This document shows positions 41,226 through 49,731 of a stretch of 64,000 bases of DNA, piece by piece. Made by a program: the position numbers and the translations under genes. Below the pieces are notes generated by a model, which was given only the letters and a program-made list of their open reading frames with translations, did not search any database and had not been told where the DNA came from. The stretch's first letter is position 1. Each line of letters opens with the position of its first letter. Source of the stretch: PALSA-610 sp038239145 (GTDB lineage Bacteria > Actinomycetota > Acidimicrobiia > IMCC26256 > PALSA-610); contig JBBSFB010000019.1 in NCBI GenBank assembly GCA_038239145.1, forward strand, positions 7,160-71,159. The letters are read 5' to 3'.

Positions 41226-41647
41226 CCCGCGCTTGTCGGGCGCTGACCTCGCCGCGTTTCGTACGGTCGTATCTCCGACGACGCTCAAGCTTTCGCGCCT
41301 TTGCGACGACATGCGCCCGAAGAAGTGGGGGCTTTCCGGGCGGAGTGGGAGCGCGGAGTGGGAGCGCGTGGTGCTACTGGGGGATTTCAACCGGCGCTTT
41401 CGGCGCACGGTCTCGTTCATCGTCAGTGCGGTCGCGGTGGTCGTCGCGCTTGCGTCGATGGCGGTCGCCGACGGCGGCCCGTCCACCCTGCCGCGCCCGC
41501 CGCGATCGGACCGTTTTCCCGGGGCGGCGTGACGCCGACCCGGCGTTGCCGCTCCCGCTCCCGCTCCCGGTGCGCGTGCCGTCCGCGGTGCCGAAGCCGC
41601 ATCCCGATCCGCCCCCACTGTCCCGCCGCCGACCGGCGACGACGACG
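41226..41647. other. Gene-poor stretch with short tandem repeats
   Basis: This 422-bp gap separates the acyl-CoA dehydrogenase operon from the convergent luciferase-like gene. It holds a 13-bp tandem duplication (CGGAGTGGGAGCG, 41341-41366), a CTCCCG triplication near 41551-41570, and one possible small ORF. The palindromic element found between other convergent pairs is absent. No RNA gene is recognisable. Confidence 0.6.
41311..41532 (+). CDS. Possible small membrane protein (doubtful)
   Basis: A 73-residue frame from ATG 41311 contains one hydrophobic segment (RRTVSFIVSAVAVVVALASMAVA) preceded by arginines and followed by a Pro-rich tail. That pattern resembles a short anchored or secreted protein. 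The frame covers a 13-bp tandem duplication and has no clear ribosome site. GTG 41368 would give a shorter version starting close to the membrane segment. I do not recognise a family, and it may be spurious. Confidence 0.3.
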   Translation: MRPKKWGLSGRSGSAEWERVVLLGDFNRRFRRTVSFIVSAVAVVVALASMAVADGGPSTLPRPPRSDRFPGAA

Positions 41648-42409
41648 TCAGCTGCGGGCGTGGGCCAAGAGACGCTCGACCGGGGCGAAGTCGAAGGGGG
41701 GACCCGACATCACGATCAGATGATCCGCGCCGGCGTCGAGATATGCCTGCCAGCCGTCGACTTCGGTGGCGTTGATCCCGACGGTCCGCTCGATCTGACT
41801 CGGCTTGCGATCGAGGCGGGCGCACCACTCGTCGAGCACACGATTCTTGTGGGCGAAGTTCTCGGGCGGCCCGAACGCGTTCCAACCGTCAGCGAACTCC
41901 GCGACGAGGCGCAGCGTGACCTTCTCACCGCTGCCACCGATGAGGATCGGGAGACGACCGGTGGGCGGCGGCTCGAGCCGGCTGAAGCGATCCATGATGA
42001 TTGGCAGGTCGCGTTGTAGCGCTCGCAGCCGCTCGGGTGCCGTCCCGAAGTCGTAGCCGTACTCGTCGTAGTCGCGCTCGAACCAACCCGAGCCGATGCC
42101 GAGCGTGAAGCGGCCGCCGCTGATGTGGTCGATGGTGCGCGACATGTCGGCGAGCAGGCTCGGGTTGCGGTACGAGTTGCAGGTGACCAGCGCGCCGATC
42201 TGCGCGTGATGGGTGTCGGCCGCCATCGCGGCGAGCAACGTGTACGCCTCGAAGTGCGCGGCGTCGGCGTCGCCGTAGAGAGGATAGAAGTGGTCCCACA
42301 CCCAGATGCTGTCGACCTCGAGCGCGTCGGCCGCGTTCCACGCGGCCCGGATCTGCTCGACGGTGGTGGCTTGCGGGTGGAGCTGGACGCCGACCTTGAA
42401 TTTCGCCAT
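41648..42409 (-). CDS. Luciferase-like (LLM class) F420-dependent oxidoreductase
   Basis: The 253-residue TIM-barrel protein has VGVQLHPQATTVEQIRAAWN, SIWVWDHFYPLYGD, SGGRFTLGIGSGWFERDYDE and RLPILIGGSGEKVTLRLVAEF, the pattern of F420-dependent LLM enzymes. It would oxidise or reduce a substrate with the deazaflavin cofactor. The start ATG 42409 has TAGCGT (42422-42417) 7 nt upstream, a leaderless promoter. A longer frame to 42667 overlaps the RNase D gene and is rejected. The substrate is unknown. Confidence 0.88.
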   Translation of the reverse strand: MAKFKVGVQLHPQATTVEQIRAAWNAADALEVDSIWVWDHFYPLYGDADAAHFEAYTLLAAMAADTHHAQIGALVTCNSYRNPSLLADMSRTIDHISGGRFTLGIGSGWFERDYDEYGYDFGTAPERLRALQRDLPIIMDRFSRLEPPPTGRLPILIGGSGEKVTLRLVAEFADGWNAFGPPENFAHKNRVLDEWCARLDRKPSQIERTVGINATEVDGWQAYLDAGADHLIVMSGPPFDFAPVERLLAHARS

Positions 42410-42435
42410 GGCTGCGACGCTAGCTGGGACTACTC

Positions 42436-43593
42436 CTACCCGAGTTCCTGCTCGCCGAGTTCGCTGAGCTCGATGCGGCGCCCACCGTCGCGGAGCACGA
42501 GCGCGGCTTGGCCGCGCAGAAGTCGTTGCAGCGGTTCGCCGACGAGATCGGTGCGCCAACCACTCGCGAGCCGGCTCGGGCGGTCCTGCAGCATCTGCGT
42601 GAGCTCGGCGCGAGTGGCCAGCAGTGCGGGGTCGAGATCCAGCTCCGACGCGCGCTGGGCGAGCCACGCTCCCAGCACCGTGACCGCGGGTGCGAGCGAA
42701 CGGTCGATGTGGTCCGACTCCGGCAGCCGGAGCTCCGAGGCCTGCAGCTCTACGCCTGCTTCGACCGCGGTCAGCAGGTCGGTGGCGGTGTTCTCCCGGA
42801 GGCGGCCGTCGATCCCGCGGATGCCGACGAGGTCTTCACGGCTTCGGGGCGGGCGTTGCACGATGCCGGCGAGTGCGAGGTCGCTGAGCACGAAGCGGGC
42901 CGGGACGTCGAGGCTCTCGGCGGTCTGCTCCCGCCACGCCGCGACCTTCTGGGCGACGCCGCGGCCGCTGCCCCGGAGCTGCCGCGCGCCTTTGATTCGC
43001 CACCACGCGGTCTGGGCATCGGGGCGTTGGCGGATGCGCCGGCGGCGTTCCTCGCACTCGTCGGTGGCCCACTCGAGCCGACCCATCTCCTCGAGCCGGA
43101 CGACCAGCTGGTCGTGCAGCGCGAGCAAGAACTCGACGTCGGCGGCCGCGTAGACGCGCTGGTCGACCTTCAGCGGGCGCCGCGTCCAGTCGGTCAGACG
43201 GTCGCCCTTGGTGAGACGGGTGCCGAGCAACTTCTCGACCGCGGCCGCCAACGACGGTGTCCCCATCCCGATGAAACCGGCCGCGACCTGGGTGTCGAAC
43301 AAGGTCGAAGGCGCACAGCCGCACGCCCGCTCGAGGATCGAGAGGTCCTGGTCAGCGGCGTGGGCGACCATCGTTCCCGGGCCCGCGAGCAGCTCACCGA
43401 GCGGCGTGGGGTCGACGGTCAGGGGATCGACCAGCGCGATGCCTCCGGGCCAACCGATCTGGATCAGCGCAAGGTGCGGCCAGTACGAGCGCTCGCCGTG
43501 AAACTCGGTGTCGAGCGCATATCTCGGTTCGTCGGCGAGGGTTCGGACGAGCTCGGCGAGGGGTGCCGGCGCGTCGATCCAGAGTGGCTCCAC
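42436..43593 (-). CDS. Ribonuclease D family 3'-5' exonuclease with HRDC domains
   Basis: The 385-residue protein has the DEDD exonuclease motifs: Exo I as ALDTEFHGE, Exo II as AHAADQDLSILE, and Exo III as YAAADVEFL. A helical HRDC-containing C-terminal half follows, with VRRLR-like basic helices (RPPRSREDLVGIRGIDGR). RNase D trims the 3' ends of tRNAs and other stable RNAs. It starts at GTG 43593 and lies 26 bp upstream of the luciferase-like gene on the same strand. The length is normal for the family. Confidence 0.9.
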   Translation of the reverse strand: MEPLWIDAPAPLAELVRTLADEPRYALDTEFHGERSYWPHLALIQIGWPGGIALVDPLTVDPTPLGELLAGPGTMVAHAADQDLSILERACGCAPSTLFDTQVAAGFIGMGTPSLAAAVEKLLGTRLTKGDRLTDWTRRPLKVDQRVYAAADVEFLLALHDQLVVRLEEMGRLEWATDECEERRRRIRQRPDAQTAWWRIKGARQLRGSGRGVAQKVAAWREQTAESLDVPARFVLSDLALAGIVQRPPRSREDLVGIRGIDGRLRENTATDLLTAVEAGVELQASELRLPESDHIDRSLAPAVTVLGAWLAQRASELDLDPALLATRAELTQMLQDRPSRLASGWRTDLVGEPLQRLLRGQAALVLRDGGRRIELSELGEQELG

Positions 43594-43650
43594 TGCGCAA
43601 GCTTGCCGCGTCGCGAACCGAGAACGTGGCTTTGCCGGGTGATCGGTCTC

Positions 43651-44574
43651 TCAGCGAAGATTCGACCGCACCGTGGCCAGCTGTTCGAACGAGCGGACGA
43701 CGGCGGGCTGGTCCTCCGCCAGATGGCGGACGATGACGTCGGTGCATCCGAGCCGGCCCAGCTCCGCAAACGCTTCCGTCACGGCTCCCGGACCGCCCGA
43801 CACGATGGCCGCGGGATCGAATCCCCGGTACCCCCGTTCGACGATCGGGTCGACGACGGCGGCGGCATCCGCATCGGTGACGGCCACGTGCACGTCGCGG
43901 CGCACGGCGATCCGCGTGGCGTCCCGGCCGTGGCGCGCACAGCTGTCGCGGTAGCTACGCACCAATGCCTCGACTTCGGTCGGTGTGGCTTCCGGACCGA
44001 TGAGGAACGCGTCACCCATCCGGGCGGCGCGGTCGACGGCCGGCGGCGACGCCCCGCCGATCCACACCTCGAGCGGTTCCGGCGGGACGGGGGCGATCTG
44101 CGCGCGTTCGATCTCCCAGGGCCCGGATTCGACGGTCACTGACTCGCCCCGGCACAGCGCGCGCACGATGTCGAGCGCGGCCTCGAAGCGCTCGGCCCGC
44201 GCCCGGACGGTCGTACCCATCGCCCGGAACTGCTCGTCACCGCCGCCGACCGCGCACTGCATGACGAACGGTCCGCGCGCGATCGACGCGAGCGTGCCGA
44301 TCTGCTCGGCGAGCAGGACCGGGTGCCAGAGTGCCAGCAGGAACAGTGCTCCGGCCGGGCGTTCGTCCCACTCAGCCAACAGTCGGCCGATGATCGGGAC
44401 ATTCTGGTAGTAGGGGACCGGGACGTTGTGATGATCGCCGACGAAGAGGCTGTCGAGGCCCGCGTCGGCCGCGGCCCGGGCCCGCTCGACCATCCACTGC
44501 GCGCCCAGCCGTGCGTCCATCGGTGCGTAGGCGCTCCGCACCGAGACTCCGACGTTGACAGGTGCCGTGTCCAT
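43651..44574 (-). CDS. Luciferase-like (LLM class) oxidoreductase
   Basis: The 307-residue protein has VGVSVRSAYAPMDARLGAQW, LDSLFVGDHHNVPVPYYQN, GGGDEQFRAMGTTVRARAER and LEVWIGGASPPAVDRAARMG, typical of flavin or F420-dependent luciferase-family oxidoreductases. It is unrelated in detail to the gene at 41648, so these are not a recent duplication. It begins 29 bp from the divergent VOC gene, and its stop lies 57 bp before RNase D. The substrate is unknown. Confidence 0.85.
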   Translation of the reverse strand: MDTAPVNVGVSVRSAYAPMDARLGAQWMVERARAAADAGLDSLFVGDHHNVPVPYYQNVPIIGRLLAEWDERPAGALFLLALWHPVLLAEQIGTLASIARGPFVMQCAVGGGDEQFRAMGTTVRARAERFEAALDIVRALCRGESVTVESGPWEIERAQIAPVPPEPLEVWIGGASPPAVDRAARMGDAFLIGPEATPTEVEALVRSYRDSCARHGRDATRIAVRRDVHVAVTDADAAAVVDPIVERGYRGFDPAAIVSGGPGAVTEAFAELGRLGCTDVIVRHLAEDQPAVVRSFEQLATVRSNLR

Positions 44575-44603
44575 CCGGGGAGCCTCGCGCGAAGATGGGA
44601 TAC

Positions 44604-45116
44604 ATGGCGAGCACCGAACGCGATCTCGGAGCCCTCAAGCAACGCCGCGCCGAGCTGCGCGACCAGTTCCTGCACGACGACCGGCCCGAGTCGAACGGCG
44701 GCGGTGTACACCATCTCGCGCTCATCTGCGCCGACCCCGAGCGCACGATCCGCTTCTACCAGGACCTTCTCGGGTTCCCGCTCGTCGAGCTGTTCGAGAA
44801 CCGCGACTACGAGGGCTCGAGTCATTTCTTCTTCGACATCGGCGCCGGCAACATGCTCGCCTTCTTCGATTTCCCCGGACTCGGGCTCGTGCCCGTTCCC
44901 GAGGGGCTCGGCGGCGTGCAGCACGTCGCCATCTCGGTGCTGCCGGAGACGTTCGAGACGTTGAAAGGCGAGCTCGACGCGGCCTGCGTCTCGTATATGG
45001 GACCCGATCAGGGGATCAAGGAATCCGTGTACTTCAAGGATCCCGACAACATCCAGATCGAATTGATCCGCCAGCCGCTCATGGAAGTTCCCGAGAGCGC
45101 ACCACAAGAAGACTGA
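44604..45116 (+). CDS. VOC (glyoxalase/bleomycin resistance) superfamily protein
   Basis: The 170-residue protein has one VOC module pair: VHHLALICADPERTIRFYQD with the first metal His, SSHFFFDIGAGNMLAFFDFP, GVQHVAISV with a second His, and ESVYFKDPDNIQIELI with the closing Glu. These four ligands suggest a working metal site, as in dioxygenases or glyoxalases. A 25-residue charged N-terminal helix precedes the fold. ATG 44604 is preferred; ATG 44595 is an alternative. It ends 30 bp before a palindromic element. Confidence 0.85.
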   Translation: MASTERDLGALKQRRAELRDQFLHDDRPESNGGGVHHLALICADPERTIRFYQDLLGFPLVELFENRDYEGSSHFFFDIGAGNMLAFFDFPGLGLVPVPEGLGGVQHVAISVLPETFETLKGELDAACVSYMGPDQGIKESVYFKDPDNIQIELIRQPLMEVPESAPQED

Positions 45117-45145
45117 ACCCCCCCTACAATCCGCCCCCTACAAAA

Positions 45146-45208
45146 CCCACCAACAGTTGTCAGAGAAGTCCGCACCAGGCGCGGAAAAGTCCGACAACTG
45201 TTGGTGGG
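45146..45208. repeat. Dispersed palindromic element, copy 4
   Basis: CCCACCAACAGTTGTC at the left and GACAACTGTTGGTGGG at the right pair perfectly. An inner AAGTCCGC/GCGGAAAAGTC part is shared with copy 2. The element sits between the VOC gene stop and the convergent CcdA gene stop. The 3' flank GGGAAAATCAG resembles that of copy 3 (GAAGAAATCAG). Confidence 0.85.
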
Positions 45209-45212
45209 AAAA

Positions 45213-45992
45213 TCAGCCGAGCTGGACGAGCCACTCCAGGTGCGCGTCGGTGAGCCACGTCTGCAGGTGCAGGCTCAGACGCGACAACTCGTCGAACATC
45301 AACAGCAGACCGAACGCGCCGATGACGACTGCGGAGCCGCCGACGATGAGCACGAAGTGTCGCTTCACCCAACCGAGCGTGCCGCCGAGCCGGCTCAGCA
45401 GCAGACCGCTCAACAGGAACGGTAAGCCGAGGCCGAGCGAGTAGACGGCGAGCAGCGTCCCTCCGGCCCAGACCCGGTGCTGATTGGCGGCGATGCCGAG
45501 GATCGAACCGAGGATCGGTCCGATACACGGCGACCACCCGAACCCGAACGCGACGCCGGCGACCGCGGGCGCGGCCTCGCCGAACCGACCGAGCTGTGGG
45601 TGGAATCGTTTCTCCTGATACAGCCACGGCGCTCGCAGGAACAGCGAGCCGAGCAGGAAGAGCGCCATCGCGAGCATTACCGTGCCCGACACGCGCGTGA
45701 GGACGCTCTGGTGGTCGCGCAGGAGTTGCCCGAGTCCCGTCGCCGAGAGCCCCAGGGCTACGAACACGGCACCGAAACCGGCGACGAACGCCGCGGTCGT
45801 CGTCACGATACGACGTGTGTGCACTCGGGTCTCGCTCTGGAGCTCCCCGAGGTCGAGGCCGGTGACGATCGACAGGTAGCCGGGCAGGAGGGGCAGCACG
45901 CATGGCGACAGGAACGAGATCACTCCGCCCCCGAACGCGGCGAAGTACGCGAGCAGGTTGACGTCGCTGAACCGCGCCCCGAGCCCCAGCAT
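45213..45992 (-). CDS. CcdA/DsbD-type cytochrome c biogenesis membrane protein
   Basis: The 259-residue protein has six hydrophobic segments and the CcdA core SFLSPCVLPLLPGYLSIVTG with a second cysteine in GFGWSPCIGPILG. These two cysteines relay electrons from cytoplasmic thioredoxin across the membrane. It probably supplies reductant for cytochrome c maturation or another extracytoplasmic thiol process, but no resB/resC or thioredoxin gene is adjacent. ATG 45992 is chosen; a GTG lies 3 nt before it. A longer frame to 46166 overlaps the divergent SDR start and is rejected. Confidence 0.9.
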   Translation of the reverse strand: MLGLGARFSDVNLLAYFAAFGGGVISFLSPCVLPLLPGYLSIVTGLDLGELQSETRVHTRRIVTTTAAFVAGFGAVFVALGLSATGLGQLLRDHQSVLTRVSGTVMLAMALFLLGSLFLRAPWLYQEKRFHPQLGRFGEAAPAVAGVAFGFGWSPCIGPILGSILGIAANQHRVWAGGTLLAVYSLGLGLPFLLSGLLLSRLGGTLGWVKRHFVLIVGGSAVVIGAFGLLLMFDELSRLSLHLQTWLTDAHLEWLVQLG

Positions 45993-46159
45993 CACACCCC
46001 CGGTCTCGAACCGGCGTGACTTGGGCCCGCTATGCGGGCGGTTCGGTTGGGGCGGGCGGGCACTCGCCCATTGTGGGCGATGGTCGGGGTCGACGCCGCC
46101 TCGGGGGGTTTGCGTAGGCTCCCGCCGGGTTTTCTCCCGGAGCGACCGAAAGGGTTCCC

Positions 46160-46963
46160 GTGACACGCGTGACCGACCTGTTCGACCTGTCGGGCCAGAT
46201 TGCGGTGCTGACCGGCGTCGCGAGCGGCATCGGCAAGGCGTCGGCGCTGATGCTCTCCACGGCCGGCGCGACGATCGTCGGCGGCGACATCGACGAGGCC
46301 GGCGCGCAGGCGACCGCCGACGAGATCAAGTCGGCCGGCGGGACCGCGGTCGTGCAGCGGGTCGACGTGACGAAACGTGCCGACGTCGACGCGCTCGTCG
46401 ACCGGGCCCAGGCCGACTTCGGCCGCGTCGACATCATGGGGAACATCGCCGGCATTCCCCACAACAAGATGGTCGCCGACGTCACCGACGAAGACTTCGA
46501 ACGTATCCTCGCGATCAACCTGAAGAGTGTGTTCTACGGATGCCAAGCCGCGATCCGGCACATGATCCCGCAGGGATCCGGCAACATCGTCAACATCGCG
46601 TCGGGTGCGATCGACACGCCCGCGCCGACGCTCGCTTGTTACGGCATGACGAAGGCCGCGGTCACGATGCTGACCAAGACGTTGGCGACCGAGGTCGGGC
46701 GCAACGGCATCCGCGTGAACGCGATCGCGCCGGGAATGATCCTCACCAACTTCTCGACGCACAACTTCACCGATGCCGACGGCAACGTGGTGCCCGAGAA
46801 GTTGGAGCAGTACCACAAGCGCGCGAGCGCGATGGCGCCGCTCGGACGCGCGGGTGAAGCCGAGGACGTCGCCCGTTCGTTCCTGTACCTCGTCTCCGAA
46901 GCGGCGTCGTTCGTGACCGGTCAGATCGAGCGTCCCAACGGCGGCGTCTCGATGCCCTGGTAG
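46160..46963 (+). CDS. SDR family oxidoreductase
   Basis: The 267-residue protein has TGVASGIGKASALML, a changed NIAG (MGNIAGIP), the Ser of NIASGAI and Tyr-x3-Lys in ACYGMTKAA, all consistent with an active SDR. The C-terminus reads SFVTGQIERPNGG. GTG 46160 has GAAAGGG 6 nt upstream, one of the few genes here with a clear leader and ribosome site. Its stop codon lies in the first unit of a 14-bp tandem repeat. The substrate is unknown. Confidence 0.9.
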   Translation: MTRVTDLFDLSGQIAVLTGVASGIGKASALMLSTAGATIVGGDIDEAGAQATADEIKSAGGTAVVQRVDVTKRADVDALVDRAQADFGRVDIMGNIAGIPHNKMVADVTDEDFERILAINLKSVFYGCQAAIRHMIPQGSGNIVNIASGAIDTPAPTLACYGMTKAAVTMLTKTLATEVGRNGIRVNAIAPGMILTNFSTHNFTDADGNVVPEKLEQYHKRASAMAPLGRAGEAEDVARSFLYLVSEAASFVTGQIERPNGGVSMPW

Positions 46964-47010
46964 TTCGGCCCTGGTAGTTCGGCCCTGGTAGTTCGGCCCT
47001 GGTAGTTCGG
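46955..47010. repeat. 14-bp tandem repeat, four units, starting within the SDR stop region
   Basis: CCCTGGTAGTTCGG is repeated four times without change (46955-46968, 46969-46982, 46983-46996, 46997-47010). The first unit encodes the last residues and the TAG stop of the SDR. Extra units therefore do not alter the protein. Slippage duplication is the simple explanation. Confidence 0.9.
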
Positions 47011-47020
47011 CCTCGGGAAA

Positions 47021-48406
47021 TCAGGCGGGGTCGGCGCGCGGGGGTCGGCGCGCGGGACGGACCCGCACGTGCGACTCCACCGGCGGGCCGATGCGCGTGC
47101 CGGCGCGGTAGCGACCGTCGACGACGGGAAGGCCCCCGCTCCGCATGGCGCTGATTCGTTGGCGCCGCCGCGCGAGCCGCATCGCCCGTTGCCGCTTGAC
47201 CGCGCGGCGACGGAACGCGACCACGACCCCCAACAGCAAAATGAGCACGATCGCGAAGTTGCGCAATGAGAACGGACCGCTCGAGTGGTGGGTCGGCGTG
47301 TGCGCGGCCGCGGCCGAGGCCGGAACGGTCGTCGTAGTCACCGCCGCGAGGGGCTCCTTGTTCAGCACCGGTACGACGGCCGGCACGGTGATCACGGGTG
47401 AGGCGACCACGTTCGCCGATGTCCCGAGCTTTGCGAACGAGGCCTGATCGGTCGCCCGCACCGAGTAGCGCGAGACCTTCACCGGCGGCAGGGTCACACC
47501 GATGCCCGGCGAGTGCGCGGCCTCGGCGAAGCCCGCGTCGAGCAGTGACGCCGCTTCTGCGTACCCGGCGTCACTCGCGCCGAGCACGACCGCGATGAGC
47601 GTCCGGCCGTTGCGGTTCGCGACCGCGACCAGGGCGTGCTGCGCGCGCTCTGTGTAGCCGGTCTTGAACCCGATCGCGCCCGGGTAATCGACACCGCCGC
47701 CCGGCAGCATCTTGTTGTGGTTCACGAGGTCGTGGTGCGTGCCACTGGGGTCGGTGAACGAGTACCGGTGCGTCGTCGCCCATTTCGCGATCTCGGGGAC
47801 GGTCAGCGCGTTGCGGGTCGCGATCGCGAGGTCGAACGCGCTCATGTACGGACCGCCCTTGTACGACGTGGTGTCGTCGAGGCCGGCAGGGTCGCCGAGG
47901 GTGCTGTCCTGCAGCCCGAGTTGCTTGGCGGTGGCGTAGAGGTCGGCGGCGAACTTGTCGAGGCTGCCGCCGCCGACCGTGTTTGCGAACGCGTAGGCGG
48001 CGTCGTTCGCCGACACCATCAACATCGAAGCCATCATCTGGTCGAACGGCCACGCCTGGTTCACGGGCAAGCCGATGCGCATCGTTTCGACGGCGACGTC
48101 CTGGGCGTTGGCCGTGATCGGTGCGGTCGGGCTCAACCGCTCGACGACCGCGAGCGCGGTCATGATCTTGGCGGTGCTCGCCGGGTGCAGCGCCTTGTGG
48201 ATGCTGTCGCCGATGAGGACCCGGCCACTGGCGGCGTCGACGACGATGTCGGCCTTCGGCGACGGCAGACCCGCGGCCGCGGCGGTACCGATCCCGAGCG
48301 GCGTGCCAATGGGTGCGCCCATAGGTGTGAGGGTGACCGCGCCGAGGGTGGCGACGACGAGAGCCGAAGCCGCCGCGATCGCGGCGAAGCGGCGAGGGCG
48401 GCGCAT
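47021..48406 (-). CDS. D-alanyl-D-alanine carboxypeptidase, S11 family, C-terminally anchored
   Basis: The 461-residue protein has a signal peptide (residues 1-46), then the S11 catalytic motifs S77-TAK80, S132-A-N134 and KTG near residue 248 (GFKTGYTERAQ). A Thr/Pro/Ala-rich linker precedes a C-terminal transmembrane helix (FAIVLILLLGVVVAFRR) and a long basic cytoplasmic tail. It trims the terminal D-Ala of peptidoglycan stem peptides. ATG 48406 has TAGCCT (48420-48415) 8 nt upstream. The extended tail of about 55 residues is unusual for DacA-type enzymes. Confidence 0.92.
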   Translation of the reverse strand: MRRPRRFAAIAAASALVVATLGAVTLTPMGAPIGTPLGIGTAAAAGLPSPKADIVVDAASGRVLIGDSIHKALHPASTAKIMTALAVVERLSPTAPITANAQDVAVETMRIGLPVNQAWPFDQMMASMLMVSANDAAYAFANTVGGGSLDKFAADLYATAKQLGLQDSTLGDPAGLDDTTSYKGGPYMSAFDLAIATRNALTVPEIAKWATTHRYSFTDPSGTHHDLVNHNKMLPGGGVDYPGAIGFKTGYTERAQHALVAVANRNGRTLIAVVLGASDAGYAEAASLLDAGFAEAAHSPGIGVTLPPVKVSRYSVRATDQASFAKLGTSANVVASPVITVPAVVPVLNKEPLAAVTTTTVPASAAAAHTPTHHSSGPFSLRNFAIVLILLLGVVVAFRRRAVKRQRAMRLARRRQRISAMRSGGLPVVDGRYRAGTRIGPPVESHVRVRPARRPPRADPA

Positions 48407-48510
48407 GGGCCGACAGGCTAGGCGGAACCACCCCGCCGCAGCCGGTTCGCCGGGGTGGCGGCGCGGAAAGCGGCTCGGGTTCGCCCGGGTCGACGTGCCA
48501 CCATGGGGAC

Positions 48511-49713
48511 GTGGCCAACTCGTCTGCTCGCATCTCGGCTCGCATCGCCGCCATCCAGGAGTCGGCGACGCTCGCCGTCGACGCCAAAGCCAAGGCCCTC
48601 AAGGCGGCCGGTGAGAACGTCATCGGATTCGGCGCGGGTGAGCCCGACTTCCCGACCCCGGCCCATGTGGTCGACGCGGCGGCCGCCGCGTGTCGTGACC
48701 CTCGGTTCCACCACTACTCGCCGACGCCGGGCTTGCCCGAGCTCCGGGAGGCGATCGCCTTCAAGACCAAGCGGGACTCGGGCGTCGACTGCTCGGCGGC
48801 CCAGGTCGTGGTCACGAACGGCGGGAAGCACGCCGTGTACAACACGTTCCAAGCGCTGTGCAACGAAGGCGACGAAGTGCTGCTGCCGGCGCCGTACTGG
48901 ACCACCTATCCCGAGGTGATCACCCTCTCCGGCGGGGTGCCGGTGGTGCTCCCGACCTCGGAGTCCACGGGGTTCCGGGTCACCGTCGAACAGCTCGAGG
49001 CCGCGTACACACCCCGGACGAAAGCGCTGCTCTTCGTCTCGCCGAGCAACCCGACCGGCGCGGTGTACCCGCCGGAAGAGGTCGAGGCGATCGGGCGCTG
49101 GGCGCTCGATCGGGGCGTCTGGGTCGTCACCGACGAGATCTACGAGCACCTCACCTACGACGGGCACACGTTCTCCTCGATGCCCGCGCTCGTCCCCGAG
49201 CTGATGGATACGTGCGTGATCGTGAACGGTGTAGCCAAGACCTACGCGATGACGGGTTGGCGCGTCGGATGGATGATCGGCCCGCCCGACCTGATCGCCG
49301 GCGCGACGAACCTGCAGTCGCACTCCACGTCGAACGTCTCCAATGTCGCCCAGGCGGCTGCGCTCGCGGCGGTGAGCGGCGACCTGTCGGCGGTGCACGA
49401 GATGCGGACCGCGTTCACACGTCGTGGTCGGATGATGTACGAGTTGCTCGCCAAGATCGACGGTGTCACGGTGCTCGCCCCCGAAGGCGCGTTCTACTGC
49501 TTCCCGTCGTTCGCCGGCGTCCTCGGGCGCGAGATCGAGGGCCGGACGCCGCACGACACGCTCGAGCTCTGCGAGATTCTGCTCGACGTGGCCAAGGTCG
49601 CCGTCGTCCCCGGTGAGGCGTTCGGTGCGCCGGGCTACGCGCGGCTGTCGTTCGCGCTCGGCGACGACGACCTCGGCGAAGGTGTGCGCCGGATCGCCGA
49701 CCTGCTCGGCTAG
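48511..49713 (+). CDS. Class I/II pyridoxal-phosphate aminotransferase (aspartate type)
   Basis: The 400-residue protein has FGAGEPDFPTPAHVVDAA, YSPTPGLPELREAIA, FVSPSNPTGAVYPPEEV and the PLP-binding lysine in NGVAKTYAMTGWRVGW. The C-terminal YARLSFALGDDDL contains the substrate-binding Arg. It matches the AspC subgroup Igamma that makes aspartate and can act on other amino acids. It starts at GTG 48511 (reading MANSSARIS). serA follows after 18 bp, so the two genes probably work in amino-acid supply. Confidence 0.9.
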   Translation: MANSSARISARIAAIQESATLAVDAKAKALKAAGENVIGFGAGEPDFPTPAHVVDAAAAACRDPRFHHYSPTPGLPELREAIAFKTKRDSGVDCSAAQVVVTNGGKHAVYNTFQALCNEGDEVLLPAPYWTTYPEVITLSGGVPVVLPTSESTGFRVTVEQLEAAYTPRTKALLFVSPSNPTGAVYPPEEVEAIGRWALDRGVWVVTDEIYEHLTYDGHTFSSMPALVPELMDTCVIVNGVAKTYAMTGWRVGWMIGPPDLIAGATNLQSHSTSNVSNVAQAAALAAVSGDLSAVHEMRTAFTRRGRMMYELLAKIDGVTVLAPEGAFYCFPSFAGVLGREIEGRTPHDTLELCEILLDVAKVAVVPGEAFGAPGYARLSFALGDDDLGEGVRRIADLLG

Positions 49714-49731
49714 CCGTCTACCCTCGGACCG

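Noticed and set aside
41181..41885. Minus-strand 234-codon frame over the gap after the acyl-CoA dehydrogenases
   Set aside because: Arg/Ser-rich shadow composition, covers short tandem repeats and overlaps the luciferase-like gene in another frame.
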